NCBI RefSeq assembly: GCF_025961835.1
Contig: NZ_JAOQOK010000001.1
Coordinates: 806,001-870,000 of the forward strand
DNA: 64,000 nt
Origin: Sphingobium sp. B2D3C
Lineage (GTDB): Bacteria; Pseudomonadota; Alphaproteobacteria; Sphingomonadales; Sphingomonadaceae
Direction of reading: 5' to 3'
Shown: positions 54,540 to 62,790 of the stretch, in pieces
Layout of the letters: every line of letters begins with the position of its first letter
How positions within the stretch are numbered: position 1 is the stretch's first letter
Made by a program: the position numbers and the translations under genes
Notes under the pieces: model-generated
Told to the model about the DNA's origin: nothing
What the model saw: only the letters and a program-made list of their open reading frames with translations
Database searches by the model: none

Positions 54540-55103
54540 TCACAAATCCCGGATCAGCCGCACCGGCAAGCCGATCCAGGCGGGGTCGTTCACCACTTGC
54601 TGACGCATGCCGATGCCGAGCGGGAGGAGGTGGAGCATGGCGCCGTCGCGGCCGATGAGGCGGCCGAAGAGGAAGCGGCCGGCGGGGCGGGGCACCAGCA
54701 CGTCGCGGTTGAGCGCGTCGGCGAACCGCTCCGGCGGCAGGGGTTCGCACCACAATTCGTCTCCGGCGCGGTAATCGCCAAGCGCGGCGGTCATGCGGAT
54801 GCCAAGCGCGCCTTTGGGCACGGCGGGCGGCACCAGCGTGAGCGGGCGGCTGGGCGCGCCGGCGCCGTCTGGGCCGACCAGCGCGGCGACGGGAACTTTC
54901 TCGCTGGCGGGCAGATCGACCAGATCGCTGGCCTGCACATCCAGCGCGGCGGCGATACGGTTGAGCCATTTCACCGATACGGTTCGCGTGCCTGTTTCGA
55001 GGCGACCGATGGTCTGGGCCGTGGTTGGGGGTTCGCAGCGGGCCGCCACTCCCTCCAGCGTGAGGCCTCGCGCCTTGCGGACTTCCCTGATCCTCGTAAT
55101 CAT
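54540..55103 (-). CDS. XRE-family transcriptional regulator
   Basis: A 187-residue regulator. The N-terminal helix-turn-helix (RIREVRKARGLTLEGVAARC with the recognition helix near TTAQTIGRLETGTR) is of the XRE type. The C-terminal half (about 80-187, with YRAGDELWCEPLPPERFADA) resembles the S24/LexA-like beta fold but no Ser-Lys dyad can be identified. It is divergent to the DUF6456 gene across 97 bases; the spacer probably contains its operator. Confidence 0.82.
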   Translation of the reverse strand: MITRIREVRKARGLTLEGVAARCEPPTTAQTIGRLETGTRTVSVKWLNRIAAALDVQASDLVDLPASEKVPVAALVGPDGAGAPSRPLTLVPPAVPKGALGIRMTAALGDYRAGDELWCEPLPPERFADALNRDVLVPRPAGRFLFGRLIGRDGAMLHLLPLGIGMRQQVVNDPAWIGLPVRLIRDL

Positions 55104-55200
55104 CGGCTCACCTGATTTGTTAACCTCATCGGTTCGCTATGTCCTACATTTGTCGCCACATGGCAATGGTCTTTGCGACTCGAAACGGGAGACGCAGGGC

Positions 55201-55671
55201 ATGGCTGAACGGCGCGGTAAGACAGTGGAACGAGTGATCGAAGGACCCGATGGGCGGCGCGAGCGCGTGATGGTCAACATGGCAGAATCGCCGACGAGCT
55301 GGCTCCATGCCCGTGGGATGCTGAGCCAGCGGCAGTTCGATGCCGCCGAGGCGCTGCGCCGCGATTGGGAACGGGCCGGCATGGGTGCGCGCGTGACGAT
55401 GAACTGGGATCTGGCGGCTGTACCCGTTCGCGCTGGGCGGGGCGGGGCGCCCGGCCAAGCGCCGACGCTCGCCGGAATGAGCGCGCGCGATCGGCTGAAT
55501 GGCGCGCTGGCGGCGGCTGGCCCCGGTCTGGTGGATATCCTGTGGCGGGTCGTCTGCGCGTGCGAAAGCCTCGTCGCCGCCGAACGCGCGCTCGGCTGGC
55601 CGGCGCGGGCGGGCAAGCTGGTGCTGGGCTTCGCGCTGGATCGGGTGGGGGATTTTTACCGGATTCGGTAG
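55201..55671 (+). CDS. DUF6456-type protein
   Basis: A 156-residue protein with the C-terminal part FDAAEALRRDWERAGMGARVTMN and LVDILWRVVCACESLVAAE typical of the DUF6456 domain of alphaproteobacteria. The start at 55201 follows ACGCAGGGC; a longer frame upstream runs through the divergent spacer and the XRE gene and is not real. The C-terminal helices resemble a helix-turn-helix module, and the position opposite an XRE regulator suggests a regulatory role. No enzyme motif is visible. Confidence 0.75.
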   Translation: MAERRGKTVERVIEGPDGRRERVMVNMAESPTSWLHARGMLSQRQFDAAEALRRDWERAGMGARVTMNWDLAAVPVRAGRGGAPGQAPTLAGMSARDRLNGALAAAGPGLVDILWRVVCACESLVAAERALGWPARAGKLVLGFALDRVGDFYRIR

Positions 55672-55715
55672 GCCAGCCACCGCTTCACGGTTGCTTTCAT
55701 AGCGCCCCTCACCCT

Positions 55716-55803
55716 CGTCATTCCCGCGAACGCGGGAATCCAGCTTCGACGTCGCCTTAATGCGCCGGCACTGACCTGGATTCCCGCGTTCGCGGGAATG
55801 ACG
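55716..55803. repeat. inverted intergenic repeat pair
   Basis: Two nearly identical 28-base units in opposite orientation: CGTCATTCCCGCGAACGCGG followed by GAATCCAG, and its reverse complement-type CTGGATTCCCGCG, TTCGCGGGAATGACG. Each is itself a palindrome around CGCG. The pair lies in the 283-base gap before the nucleotidyltransferase gene and belongs to the widespread ATTCCCGC intergenic family. Confidence 0.85.
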
Positions 55804-55954
55804 GAGGGAGGGAGAAGGGCGCGTTCGTTCGTGGGGGCTAAGTTGTCCGCGCCTGGGCTTCCGATCCGCCCCAGTCCGCCGCCACCTCAAACCCGATCCG
55901 CTCTGGCTCAGGCGCATTTTCTTCCGCGCGCGGGGCTGATAAGGCGCCGCCATC

Positions 55955-56728
55955 ATGATGACCGATCCCGCGCGCGCGCTGGCCATTGCCAAGTCCATTT
56001 TTCTCGAACGCTTTCCCGGAGCCGATTACGCCTTTGTGGCCGGTTCCATCATGCGCGGTGAAGGGCGCGCCTGGTCGGATATCGATCTGGTGGTGGTCTA
56101 TCGCGCGCTGCCCCTGGCGCATCGGGAATCGGAGACGGTCGAGGGCGTGCCGGTTGAAATGTTCGTGCACGATCCCTCCACGCTCGCCTGGTTCATGGAG
56201 CAGGATATTGCCAAGGGGCGCCCATCTTTGCTCTCCATGGTGGCCGAGGGCGAAGTGATCGGGCGGCGGATCGCGCTGGGCAAGGTGCTGCAGGCAAAGG
56301 TCGCGGCGCGGCTGGCGGCGGGGCCAAGGCCGCTGAGTGCCGAGGCGCTCGAAGATTTGCGCTACCAGATCACCGACGCGCTGGACGATCTGCGCGGCGA
56401 GCGCAGCCGCGCCGAGAAGGTGGCCATCGGCGCGCGACTCCACCCGCTGCTGGCGGATCTGAGCCTGCGCACCCGCGACTGCTGGAATGGCGCCGGCAAA
56501 TGGCTGCCCCGCCAGTTGGAGGCCGCGCAACCGGGCCTTTCCAGCCGCTACGAGACCGCCTTTGCCGATCTGTTCGGCGCCGGGCGGACTGACGCCGTGC
56601 TGCATCTGGGCGAGGCGGAGCTGGCGCGCGTCGGCGGGCGCTGCTTCGACGGGTTTCGGCGCGACGCGCTGGCTGCGCAGCGCATCGACGCGCGCTCACC
56701 CCTTGCGGCGACGAAAGACCGGGTCTAG
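55955..56728 (+). CDS. nucleotidyltransferase-domain protein
   Basis: A 257-residue protein of the minimal nucleotidyltransferase superfamily. The G-S loop and metal-binding acids are in AGSIMRGEGRAWSDIDLVVV (Gly-Ser followed by Asp-x-Asp), and EGVPVEMFVHDPSTLAW carries the third acid (Glu or Asp). The rest is helical. Proteins of this type transfer nucleotides to proteins, RNA or antibiotics, or act in toxin-antitoxin pairs, but no HEPN partner is adjacent. ATG at 55955 or the next at 55958. It ends 51 bases before purS. Confidence 0.75.
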   Translation: MMTDPARALAIAKSIFLERFPGADYAFVAGSIMRGEGRAWSDIDLVVVYRALPLAHRESETVEGVPVEMFVHDPSTLAWFMEQDIAKGRPSLLSMVAEGEVIGRRIALGKVLQAKVAARLAAGPRPLSAEALEDLRYQITDALDDLRGERSRAEKVAIGARLHPLLADLSLRTRDCWNGAGKWLPRQLEAAQPGLSSRYETAFADLFGAGRTDAVLHLGEAELARVGGRCFDGFRRDALAAQRIDARSPLAATKDRV

Positions 56729-56779
56729 GGCCGGCGCATCCGATCACCATCACCGATCAACATGACAAGGACAGTCCCG

Positions 56780-57013
56780 ATGAAAGCCCGCGTGTTCGTC
56801 ACCTTGAAATCCGGCGTGCTCGATCCGCAGGGCAAGGCGATCCAGCACGCGCTGGAAGGGCTGGGCTTTGGCGGCGTCAATGATGTCCGCGCCGGCAAGC
56901 TCATCGAGCTCGATCTGGCCGACGGCACCAGCGAGGACGAGATCGACGCCATGTGCCGCAAGCTGCTCGCCAATACGGTGATCGAGAATTACCGCATCGA
57001 GGCGATCGGCTGA
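56780..57013 (+). CDS. purS: phosphoribosylformylglycinamidine synthase subunit PurS
   Basis: A 77-residue PurS, the small subunit that docks PurL and PurQ in purine synthesis. [38 protein letters not shown] and [14 protein letters not shown] cover the whole family. ATG at 56780 has AAGGAC upstream and gives the usual N-terminus; a slightly earlier ATG is unlikely. It precedes purQ by 25 bases; PurL must be elsewhere. Confidence 0.95.
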   Translation: MKARVFVTLKSGVLDPQGKAIQHALEGLGFGGVNDVRAGKLIELDLADGTSEDEIDAMCRKLLANTVIENYRIEAIG

Positions 57014-57038
57014 GCCGGCGACAGGAAGGACGTTTCCG

Positions 57039-57713
57039 ATGAAAAGCGCTGTCATCGTCTTCCCGGGCTCCAATTGCGACCGCGATCTGGCCGTGGCCTT
57101 CGAAGCCGTGAGCGGCGCCAAGCCCGAGATGGTCTGGCATCGCGAGACGGAATTGCCGGAGGGGCTGGACCTCATCGGCGTGCCCGGGGGCTTTTCCTAT
57201 GGCGACTATCTTCGCTCGGGCGCCATGGCGGCGCGCTCGCCGATCATGCAGGCCGTTGCCCAGGCGGCATCGCGTGGCACCTATGTGCTCGGCATCTGCA
57301 ACGGTTTTCAGGTGCTGACCGAAGCGGGGCTGCTGCCGGGCGCGCTGATGCGCAATGCCGGCATCCACTTCGTTTGTCGCAGCGTGGCGCTGACCGTGGA
57401 GAACAGCCAGAGCGCATTCACCAGCGGCTATGAGGCCGGCCAGACGATCAACATCCCAGTTGCGCATCATGACGGCAATTATTTTGCCGATGCGCAGACG
57501 CTGGATCGGCTGGAAGGAGAGGGCCGCGTTGCGTTCCGCTACGCCGAGGCCGTTAATGGATCGGCCCGGAACATCGCCGGCATCCTCAACGAGGGCGGCA
57601 ATGTGCTCGGCATGATGCCGCACCCCGAACGCGCGATCGAGAAGACCCATGGCAGCACCGATGGGCGCCGGATGTTCGAAGGACTGACCGAAGGCCTGCT
57701 CGCGCGCGCTTGA
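57039..57713 (+). CDS. purQ: phosphoribosylformylglycinamidine synthase subunit PurQ
   Basis: A 224-residue class I glutamine amidotransferase. It supplies ammonia to PurL to convert FGAR to FGAM. The nucleophilic Cys is in [15 protein letters not shown], the N-terminal part is [27 protein letters not shown] is the oxyanion region, and the catalytic His/Glu are in [11 protein letters not shown] ribosome binding site AGGAAGGA precedes the ATG. Confidence 0.97.
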   Translation: MKSAVIVFPGSNCDRDLAVAFEAVSGAKPEMVWHRETELPEGLDLIGVPGGFSYGDYLRSGAMAARSPIMQAVAQAASRGTYVLGICNGFQVLTEAGLLPGALMRNAGIHFVCRSVALTVENSQSAFTSGYEAGQTINIPVAHHDGNYFADAQTLDRLEGEGRVAFRYAEAVNGSARNIAGILNEGGNVLGMMPHPERAIEKTHGSTDGRRMFEGLTEGLLARA

Positions 57714-57762
57714 GAGTTTGCGGGCGCCGGTTGGGACATCCGTCGGTCGCGACCTCCTCCCT

Positions 57763-57863
57763 CGTCACCCCGGACCTGATCCGGGGTCCCGCTGCTTCAA
57801 TGCAGCCGAAGGTTCAAGCATCCCACCAAGAAAGCTGGACCCCGGATCAAGTCCGGGGTGACG
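57763..57863. repeat. inverted intergenic repeat pair after purQ
   Basis: A unit CGTCACCCCGGACCTGATCC followed by GGGGTCC faces its reverse complement GGACCCCGGATCAAGTCC with GGGGTGACG. Each is palindromic (CCCCGGA / TCCGGGG). The pair lies in the 190-base gap between purQ and the convergent DUF3857 gene, so it may serve as a bidirectional terminator in addition to being a repeat. Confidence 0.85.
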
Positions 57864-57903
57864 AAGGTGGGATAGGCTGGTGCTCGATGCTCGCCACCTT
57901 GCC

Positions 57904-60711
57904 TTACGGGGCAATGCCGAAGCGCGCATAGTCCGTGTCGATGCGCGGCTTGATGCGGCGGGCGATGGCGAGATCGGTCTGGCCCTCCGCGCCGCGGTCC
58001 ATGCGGGCGAGGACGACGCCGCGCATGAAGCGGCTTTCGGCGAGATTGGGGACGGCATTCAGCACGGCATTGAGATCGCGGAGTGCGTCCTCATACCGGC
58101 CGAGACGGTAGGAGACGACGGCACGGCTATCCAGAATGCCATAGGGGCTGTTGCTCAGCTCCAGCGCCGATGTGCAATCTTTCGCGGCGGTTTCGATCTC
58201 GACCTGCCGCGTCCCCTTGATCCAGCAGCGCATGTTGAGCAGCGATGGCGTGCCCGGCCGGTCTTCCAGCAGCGTGTCGACAAGCGCGAGCGCCGTCGCC
58301 GGATCGCCATAAGTGCCGATGATGTCAGCCTTGCCCTCCTGGAAGGTCCGGCGGGATTCGCCACCCAGCGCGATGCGTTGATCCAGCAGGGCAACCGCGC
58401 CGTCCAGATCGCCGCTTTCGGCGCGCAGGTTGGCGACCCTGAACACCGCATTCACGGATGCGGGGTCGAGCGCGCGGCCCGCTTCGGCATCGGCCAGCGC
58501 GGCCTTGAGGTCGCCCATTTCCTTGTGGATCTGACTGCGCATCAGATAGAGGTCGATGTCCGGCTCGATCGTGATGGCCTTGCCCACATCGGCCAGGGCG
58601 CCCTTGCGATCGTTGATCGCGTGGAGGAATGTCGCCCTGTCGCGATAGGGGGCGGCCTTGTCGGCATTGGCTGCAATGGCCTTGGCGTAGACGGCTTGCG
58701 CGGCGGCGATCTGCGTCGCGCCGGCGGGGTCCTTGCCGGTGATGTCCCACGAGCGTAGGGCATTGGCCGGGGCGATCAGGCGCGGGGCCTGCGATTGCGC
58801 GGTGGCAAGACGGTCCTTCTCGGCGCCGATCTCGCTGGCCGGGATCTCGATGCCGGTGGAATCGACATTTTCATCGATGGTCAGCACGTCTTTCTCAAGG
58901 CTGAGCGCGCGCTTGAAATCATAGCCAGCAATGCGGGCGGCCAGCGCAGGCTCGCCGTCAACGCGGAAGCCCGCGCCCTGCTGGGGCAGGCGGATGGTCG
59001 TGCGAACATGGCGGCCCTCGGGCGCCGGCGTCGCGACCGGGATGGCGGACCAGGCCGCACGTGCACGATCCGGCGCGAAGCTGATCGACGAGATGCTTTT
59101 GTCGACCGCGCGGCGCATGGTCTTGTCCGTCCACGCCCATTCAGAATCGGTGACGCCGCGTGCCTTGATCGTCACGGTCCCCGCCTGATCGTCTCCGGTG
59201 AGGCTGATGTCCGCGAACTGGGACTCGCCGACCACGCTGGAGAGGAACTCGCCAAGCACCTCCTGCTGTTTCTCGCTGTCCAGCTGCGTGCGCACGACGT
59301 TGAGCTGCATGGCGGCGAGGCCGCGCAACACCAGAGAAAGGTCGAACACGCTCGGCAGATCGATGCTGGCGGTTTCATCCATCGTCATCGTCAGGTCGAA
59401 GGCGGGGCGGCCAGCATTGCGCGGTTCGATCAGCAGAAGATCGGCGCCTTCCGGGCGCAGCGGCAGCACATAGCGGAAGGGCGGCGTGTCGTGGATATCC
59501 TCGATCCGCGAGCCAATGCCCGTGCCATCCAGCCACAGGGATTCGCCATCGATCTGCGCGCGCACGAGAATGTGGTTGAAGGCAGCCGGGCTGGCGAGGC
59601 GATTTACGACGGCGTCGCCGAGCTGGGCATGGGCGAGCACGGGCTCTGCCGTAATGCCCATTTCGCGCAGCATCGCGAGGAGCATCAGTGTCTTGGCCTT
59701 GCAGTCGCCATAGCGTAGCGCCCAGCTCTGTTCCGGCGTTTGCGGGACATAATTGCCGCCATCCATGGAGACCGCCAGATAGCGGATCTGGTCCTGAACG
59801 AGCCGCAGGGCGCGCTGGGCGCGGCCGAGCGGCGTACGCTCGGCAGCCATGATCGCCTGGACCTCCTGCAGCAGGGCGCTGCCTGGCTTGAGCAGGCCCT
59901 GCGTCGCGAACAGCGGGGACATTGTCCTGGAGACGTCGGCCCAATCCTTGAACGTAGAGACCTCGAGCAGTGGCAGCGGCTGAAAACGGATGGGCGCATC
60001 GGAGGGAATCTCCGGCTGGCGCGGGCCGGGCAGGGCAAAGCTCAGCTCAGTGAAGCGTGGGCCGCGGACTGGCTTGGCCTCGATGCCGGTGATGCCGACC
60101 TTCCATTTGACCGGGCTGTCATTGTCCCACAGGGTCCGGAGGCGACCCTGACCGAGCGTGACCGGCGCGGTGATCAACGGCGTCAGCGCCTGGACATGGC
60201 CGGCAAGCGCGGCGTCCTTGCCGGTGGTGGAGGCGCGCAGGCGCAAGATGTCGCCCACGCGCAGGCCCTCGACGGCCATGGTCGCGGTCAGGAGCCCGGT
60301 GAGTTCGCGCCGCTCCAGCGCCTGCTCGCGCCGGATGACTGTGAACGTGCGCCCGCCGGCCAGCAGATCGATGCTCTGACCATCGCGCACGATTGCCAGC
60401 TCGTGGATGATGAGATCGCCCTTGTCCGGCAGCCAGGGCAGGGTGAGGTTGGCGAGCTGGTTAAGCTGTTCGGCCGAGGTGATGCGCTGCGCGGTGTCCG
60501 AGTAGGTCCACAGGCTGCCGTCTGCGATGCGTTGCTGGCGGTCGAAGATGAGGATGGCGGGGCCGCTCGCGGCGAGCGCGGACGGCGCGGGAAGCTGTGC
60601 GGGGATGACCCAGTCCGGCGAGGGCTGATATAACGGCGTCTCTCCCGCGCGCGCCACCGCAGAGAGGGCGAGGCCACAGAGCAGGGCTGAAGCAAAAATA
60701 CGCCGTTTCAA
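57904..60711 (-). CDS. DUF3857 / transglutaminase-like / TPR exported protein
   Basis: A 935-residue secreted protein. A signal peptide (ASALLCGLALSAVARA) is followed by a DUF3857 domain (about 30-250), a transglutaminase-like domain (about 270-400) and C-terminal TPR repeats (about 650-930). The catalytic Cys is in WALRYGDCKAKTLMLLAML, the His in AAFNHILVRAQI and the Asp in LWLDGTGIG. The TPR part has repeats such as ADKAAPYRDRATFLHAINDR. The substrate is unknown; relatives are thought to bind or remodel peptides in the periplasm. It is monocistronic, converging on purQ. Confidence 0.85.
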   Translation of the reverse strand: MKRRIFASALLCGLALSAVARAGETPLYQPSPDWVIPAQLPAPSALAASGPAILIFDRQQRIADGSLWTYSDTAQRITSAEQLNQLANLTLPWLPDKGDLIIHELAIVRDGQSIDLLAGGRTFTVIRREQALERRELTGLLTATMAVEGLRVGDILRLRASTTGKDAALAGHVQALTPLITAPVTLGQGRLRTLWDNDSPVKWKVGITGIEAKPVRGPRFTELSFALPGPRQPEIPSDAPIRFQPLPLLEVSTFKDWADVSRTMSPLFATQGLLKPGSALLQEVQAIMAAERTPLGRAQRALRLVQDQIRYLAVSMDGGNYVPQTPEQSWALRYGDCKAKTLMLLAMLREMGITAEPVLAHAQLGDAVVNRLASPAAFNHILVRAQIDGESLWLDGTGIGSRIEDIHDTPPFRYVLPLRPEGADLLLIEPRNAGRPAFDLTMTMDETASIDLPSVFDLSLVLRGLAAMQLNVVRTQLDSEKQQEVLGEFLSSVVGESQFADISLTGDDQAGTVTIKARGVTDSEWAWTDKTMRRAVDKSISSISFAPDRARAAWSAIPVATPAPEGRHVRTTIRLPQQGAGFRVDGEPALAARIAGYDFKRALSLEKDVLTIDENVDSTGIEIPASEIGAEKDRLATAQSQAPRLIAPANALRSWDITGKDPAGATQIAAAQAVYAKAIAANADKAAPYRDRATFLHAINDRKGALADVGKAITIEPDIDLYLMRSQIHKEMGDLKAALADAEAGRALDPASVNAVFRVANLRAESGDLDGAVALLDQRIALGGESRRTFQEGKADIIGTYGDPATALALVDTLLEDRPGTPSLLNMRCWIKGTRQVEIETAAKDCTSALELSNSPYGILDSRAVVSYRLGRYEDALRDLNAVLNAVPNLAESRFMRGVVLARMDRGAEGQTDLAIARRIKPRIDTDYARFGIAP

Positions 60712-60791
60712 TCGTCTCTCCTCATCGGGCAGGCCATGAGGCGTTAGCTGATCGCGACGAATGGCTCAATCGACGCTGTCGATGCCGCGCA

Positions 60792-60968
60792 TTATTCTTC
60801 GGGCTGGCTCGGCGATCCTTCCCGCTGCAGGCGGCGGGCAGTGCGCTCATGCAATATGGCGGCCTCGCGCAGGCGGCGGGCGACGTCTGCATCGCCACAG
60901 TTGTCGGCCTTCAAGCGCGCCACCCGGGCGAGTTGCTGATAGTAAATGGCATCACGCCGGCTTTCCAT
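60792..60968 (-). CDS. small helical protein, hypothetical
   Basis: A 58-residue frame starting MESRRDAIYYQQLARVARL and continuing through CGDADVARRLREAAILHERT, very helical and charged. The frame stays open further upstream to 61091, with Cys-rich residues, but the shorter form looks like conserved small proteins of this order. A ribosome binding site is not clear. It lies in the 425-base stretch between the DUF3857 protein and mscS, where nothing else is seen. Confidence 0.45.
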   Translation of the reverse strand: MESRRDAIYYQQLARVARLKADNCGDADVARRLREAAILHERTARRLQREGSPSQPEE

Positions 60969-61136
60969 GTCCTGCGGAATAGCACGACATGGCCCCGCGC
61001 GAAGCCGTTTTGCGACAGCTTGTCTTGCAACGGGACAAGTGAGGCACTTGAGGAGGCCCGGAACTTTTCGACTAAGCCACCGATTTGACATCCCGATAGC
61101 CGGCCCTCACGGTGCGGTCACTCCACAGGAGGCCAT

Positions 61137-62087
61137 GTGGCTTTGAACGGCGCCGATGCACTGCTGACCCAACCCATCGCCTATATCGGGGCGTCCGGGC
61201 TCACCATCGGCGCGATCATCTCGGCCATCGTCGTCTTCTCGACGGCGCTGCTGGCGGTGTGGCTGCTCAAGAAGTTCGTGCGCCGCGCGCAGCAGACCAT
61301 GGGGGAGGAACGCTCCCACGCCATTCATATCGGCGGGCAGATCGCACGCTATGTCATCGTCGCCTTCGGGCTTGCAGCGGCGGTGTCGGCGCTGGGAGTC
61401 GACCTGTCCGCGCTCTCCCTGTTCGCCGGTGCGCTGGGTGTCGGCATCGGCCTGGGGCTGCGCGATATCGTGCGCAACTTCGTGGGCGGTCTGGTGCTGC
61501 TGTTCGACAGGAGCATCGAAGTGGGCGATTTCGTCGAACTGGAAGACGGCACCATGGGCGAGGTACGCTCCATTGGCCCGCGCGCCACGGCGGTGCTGAC
61601 CAATGACGATGTCGACATGCTCGTGCCCAATGCCAACCTCATCGACGGCAAGGTGACCAACTGGACGCGCAACCGCATGACCCGCCGCGTCCACATTCCC
61701 TTCCGCACGGCTCTTAATGCCGACAAGGAGAAGGTGCGCGACGCCGTGATCGAGGCGGCCAAGGCCGTGCCGCTGACCTTGCCGGATGCCGGGCGCAAGC
61801 GCACGCAGGTCTGGCTCGTCGGCTATGGCGAGAACGCGCTCAAGTTCGAGCTGGTCGTCTGGCCCACCCTGTCCGCCGTCAAACGACCGGGGCGCACGCT
61901 GGCGACCTATTGCTGGGCGATCGACGATGCCCTGCGCCAGAGTGCCATCGAAATCCCGCTGCCGCAGCAGGAAATCCGGGTGCGCGGCCTGTTCGGCCAG
62001 GAGGGCGAGGCTGGACTGGACGCCTTGCGGCCGGGGCAGGGCGCGGCAACCGATGGGGCAGGGGCGCGTTCTTCCTCCGAAGGCTGA
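61137..62087 (+). CDS. mscS: mechanosensitive channel of the MscS family
   Basis: A 316-residue small-conductance mechanosensitive channel. It begins with GTG at 61137, 4 bases after AGGAGG. There are three or four N-terminal helices, with the pore helix ALSLFAGALGVGIGLGLRDIV and the following NFVGGLVLLFDRSIEVGDFVEL, the MscS signature. The beta domain shows RSIGPRATAVLTNDDVDMLVPNANL and VTNWT. The C-terminal 40 residues (GLDALRPGQGAATDGAG) are an unusual disordered tail. It protects the cell at osmotic downshock. Confidence 0.92.
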   Translation: MALNGADALLTQPIAYIGASGLTIGAIISAIVVFSTALLAVWLLKKFVRRAQQTMGEERSHAIHIGGQIARYVIVAFGLAAAVSALGVDLSALSLFAGALGVGIGLGLRDIVRNFVGGLVLLFDRSIEVGDFVELEDGTMGEVRSIGPRATAVLTNDDVDMLVPNANLIDGKVTNWTRNRMTRRVHIPFRTALNADKEKVRDAVIEAAKAVPLTLPDAGRKRTQVWLVGYGENALKFELVVWPTLSAVKRPGRTLATYCWAIDDALRQSAIEIPLPQQEIRVRGLFGQEGEAGLDALRPGQGAATDGAGARSSSEG

Positions 62088-62121
62088 GGGCTTGGTCCCC
62101 GGCATTATAGGAGGCCTATCC

Positions 62122-62421
62122 ATGACGCAGAGTCAGAAAACCCCACCGTTGGACTTCAACGATCCCGACAAGGACAATGCCGAGCAGGATGAGAGCGGCA
62201 CGCAGGCGCAGGATGTCGCCGCCGATGCGCAGGCCAATCCCTATCGCGGCGATTCCGAAACCGAGCATGGCGGCAAGCCGAATCCCGCTCAGGTGATGCC
62301 CATCGATGCGCCGGACCTGGTGGACACGATGAACCAGATGGATCGCAGCGGCCTCATCGACATGGGCGCCTATGAAGGCGAGGAGAATATGGACGACGAG
62401 GACGGCTCCATCCCCGAATAG
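62122..62421 (+). CDS. small acidic hypothetical protein
   Basis: A 99-residue acidic protein (MTQSQKTPPLDFNDPDKDN; VDTMNQMDRSGLIDMGAYEG). The ATG follows AGGAGGCC with a 7-base spacer, and the stop is followed by a terminator, so it is a true gene. It lies 34 bases after mscS and may be co-transcribed. I do not recognise a family; the C-terminal half is conserved-looking in style and disordered at both ends. Confidence 0.7.
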   Translation: MTQSQKTPPLDFNDPDKDNAEQDESGTQAQDVAADAQANPYRGDSETEHGGKPNPAQVMPIDAPDLVDTMNQMDRSGLIDMGAYEGEENMDDEDGSIPE

Positions 62422-62478
62422 CACCGACACCGTTTCCCTCTCTTTAGGATCGTCCCGGACGATCCGCCCGATCATCAA

Positions 62479-62510
62479 GCGCCCGAGCCGGCCACCGCCG
62501 GCTCGGGCGC
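62479..62510 (+). terminator. hairpin after the acidic protein gene
   Basis: A perfect 14-bp stem GCGCCCGAGCCGGC / GCCGGCTCGGGCGC with a 4-base loop, followed by TTCCCGTTTC. It is a probable terminator for mscS and the acidic protein gene. The remaining sequence up to the receptor gene at 62791 shows no gene; it must carry the receptor promoter. Confidence 0.8.
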
Positions 62511-62790
62511 TTCCCGTTTCCGTAGCGTCCGGACTGCGCATGGCTGCTCTTCATGCCAGCATGGCGCCCCTCCTTCGCGAGCACAGATGCGCATTTGCAA
62601 CGCGTGTCGACAAGGCGGGGCGGTTTGACGTGGGTCAAAGCGAGCCGTGGCGCAAAGGCTACACCTGTGTCTCGAATGAACGATATCGCTGCCCTTTGGG
62701 GCAGTCGGGTCTTGCATTCAGTGAGTGCGGGCGCATTGAACATGCATGCCCATCCCGCAGGGCCAGCATAACAGAAACGGAAGAGAGAGA

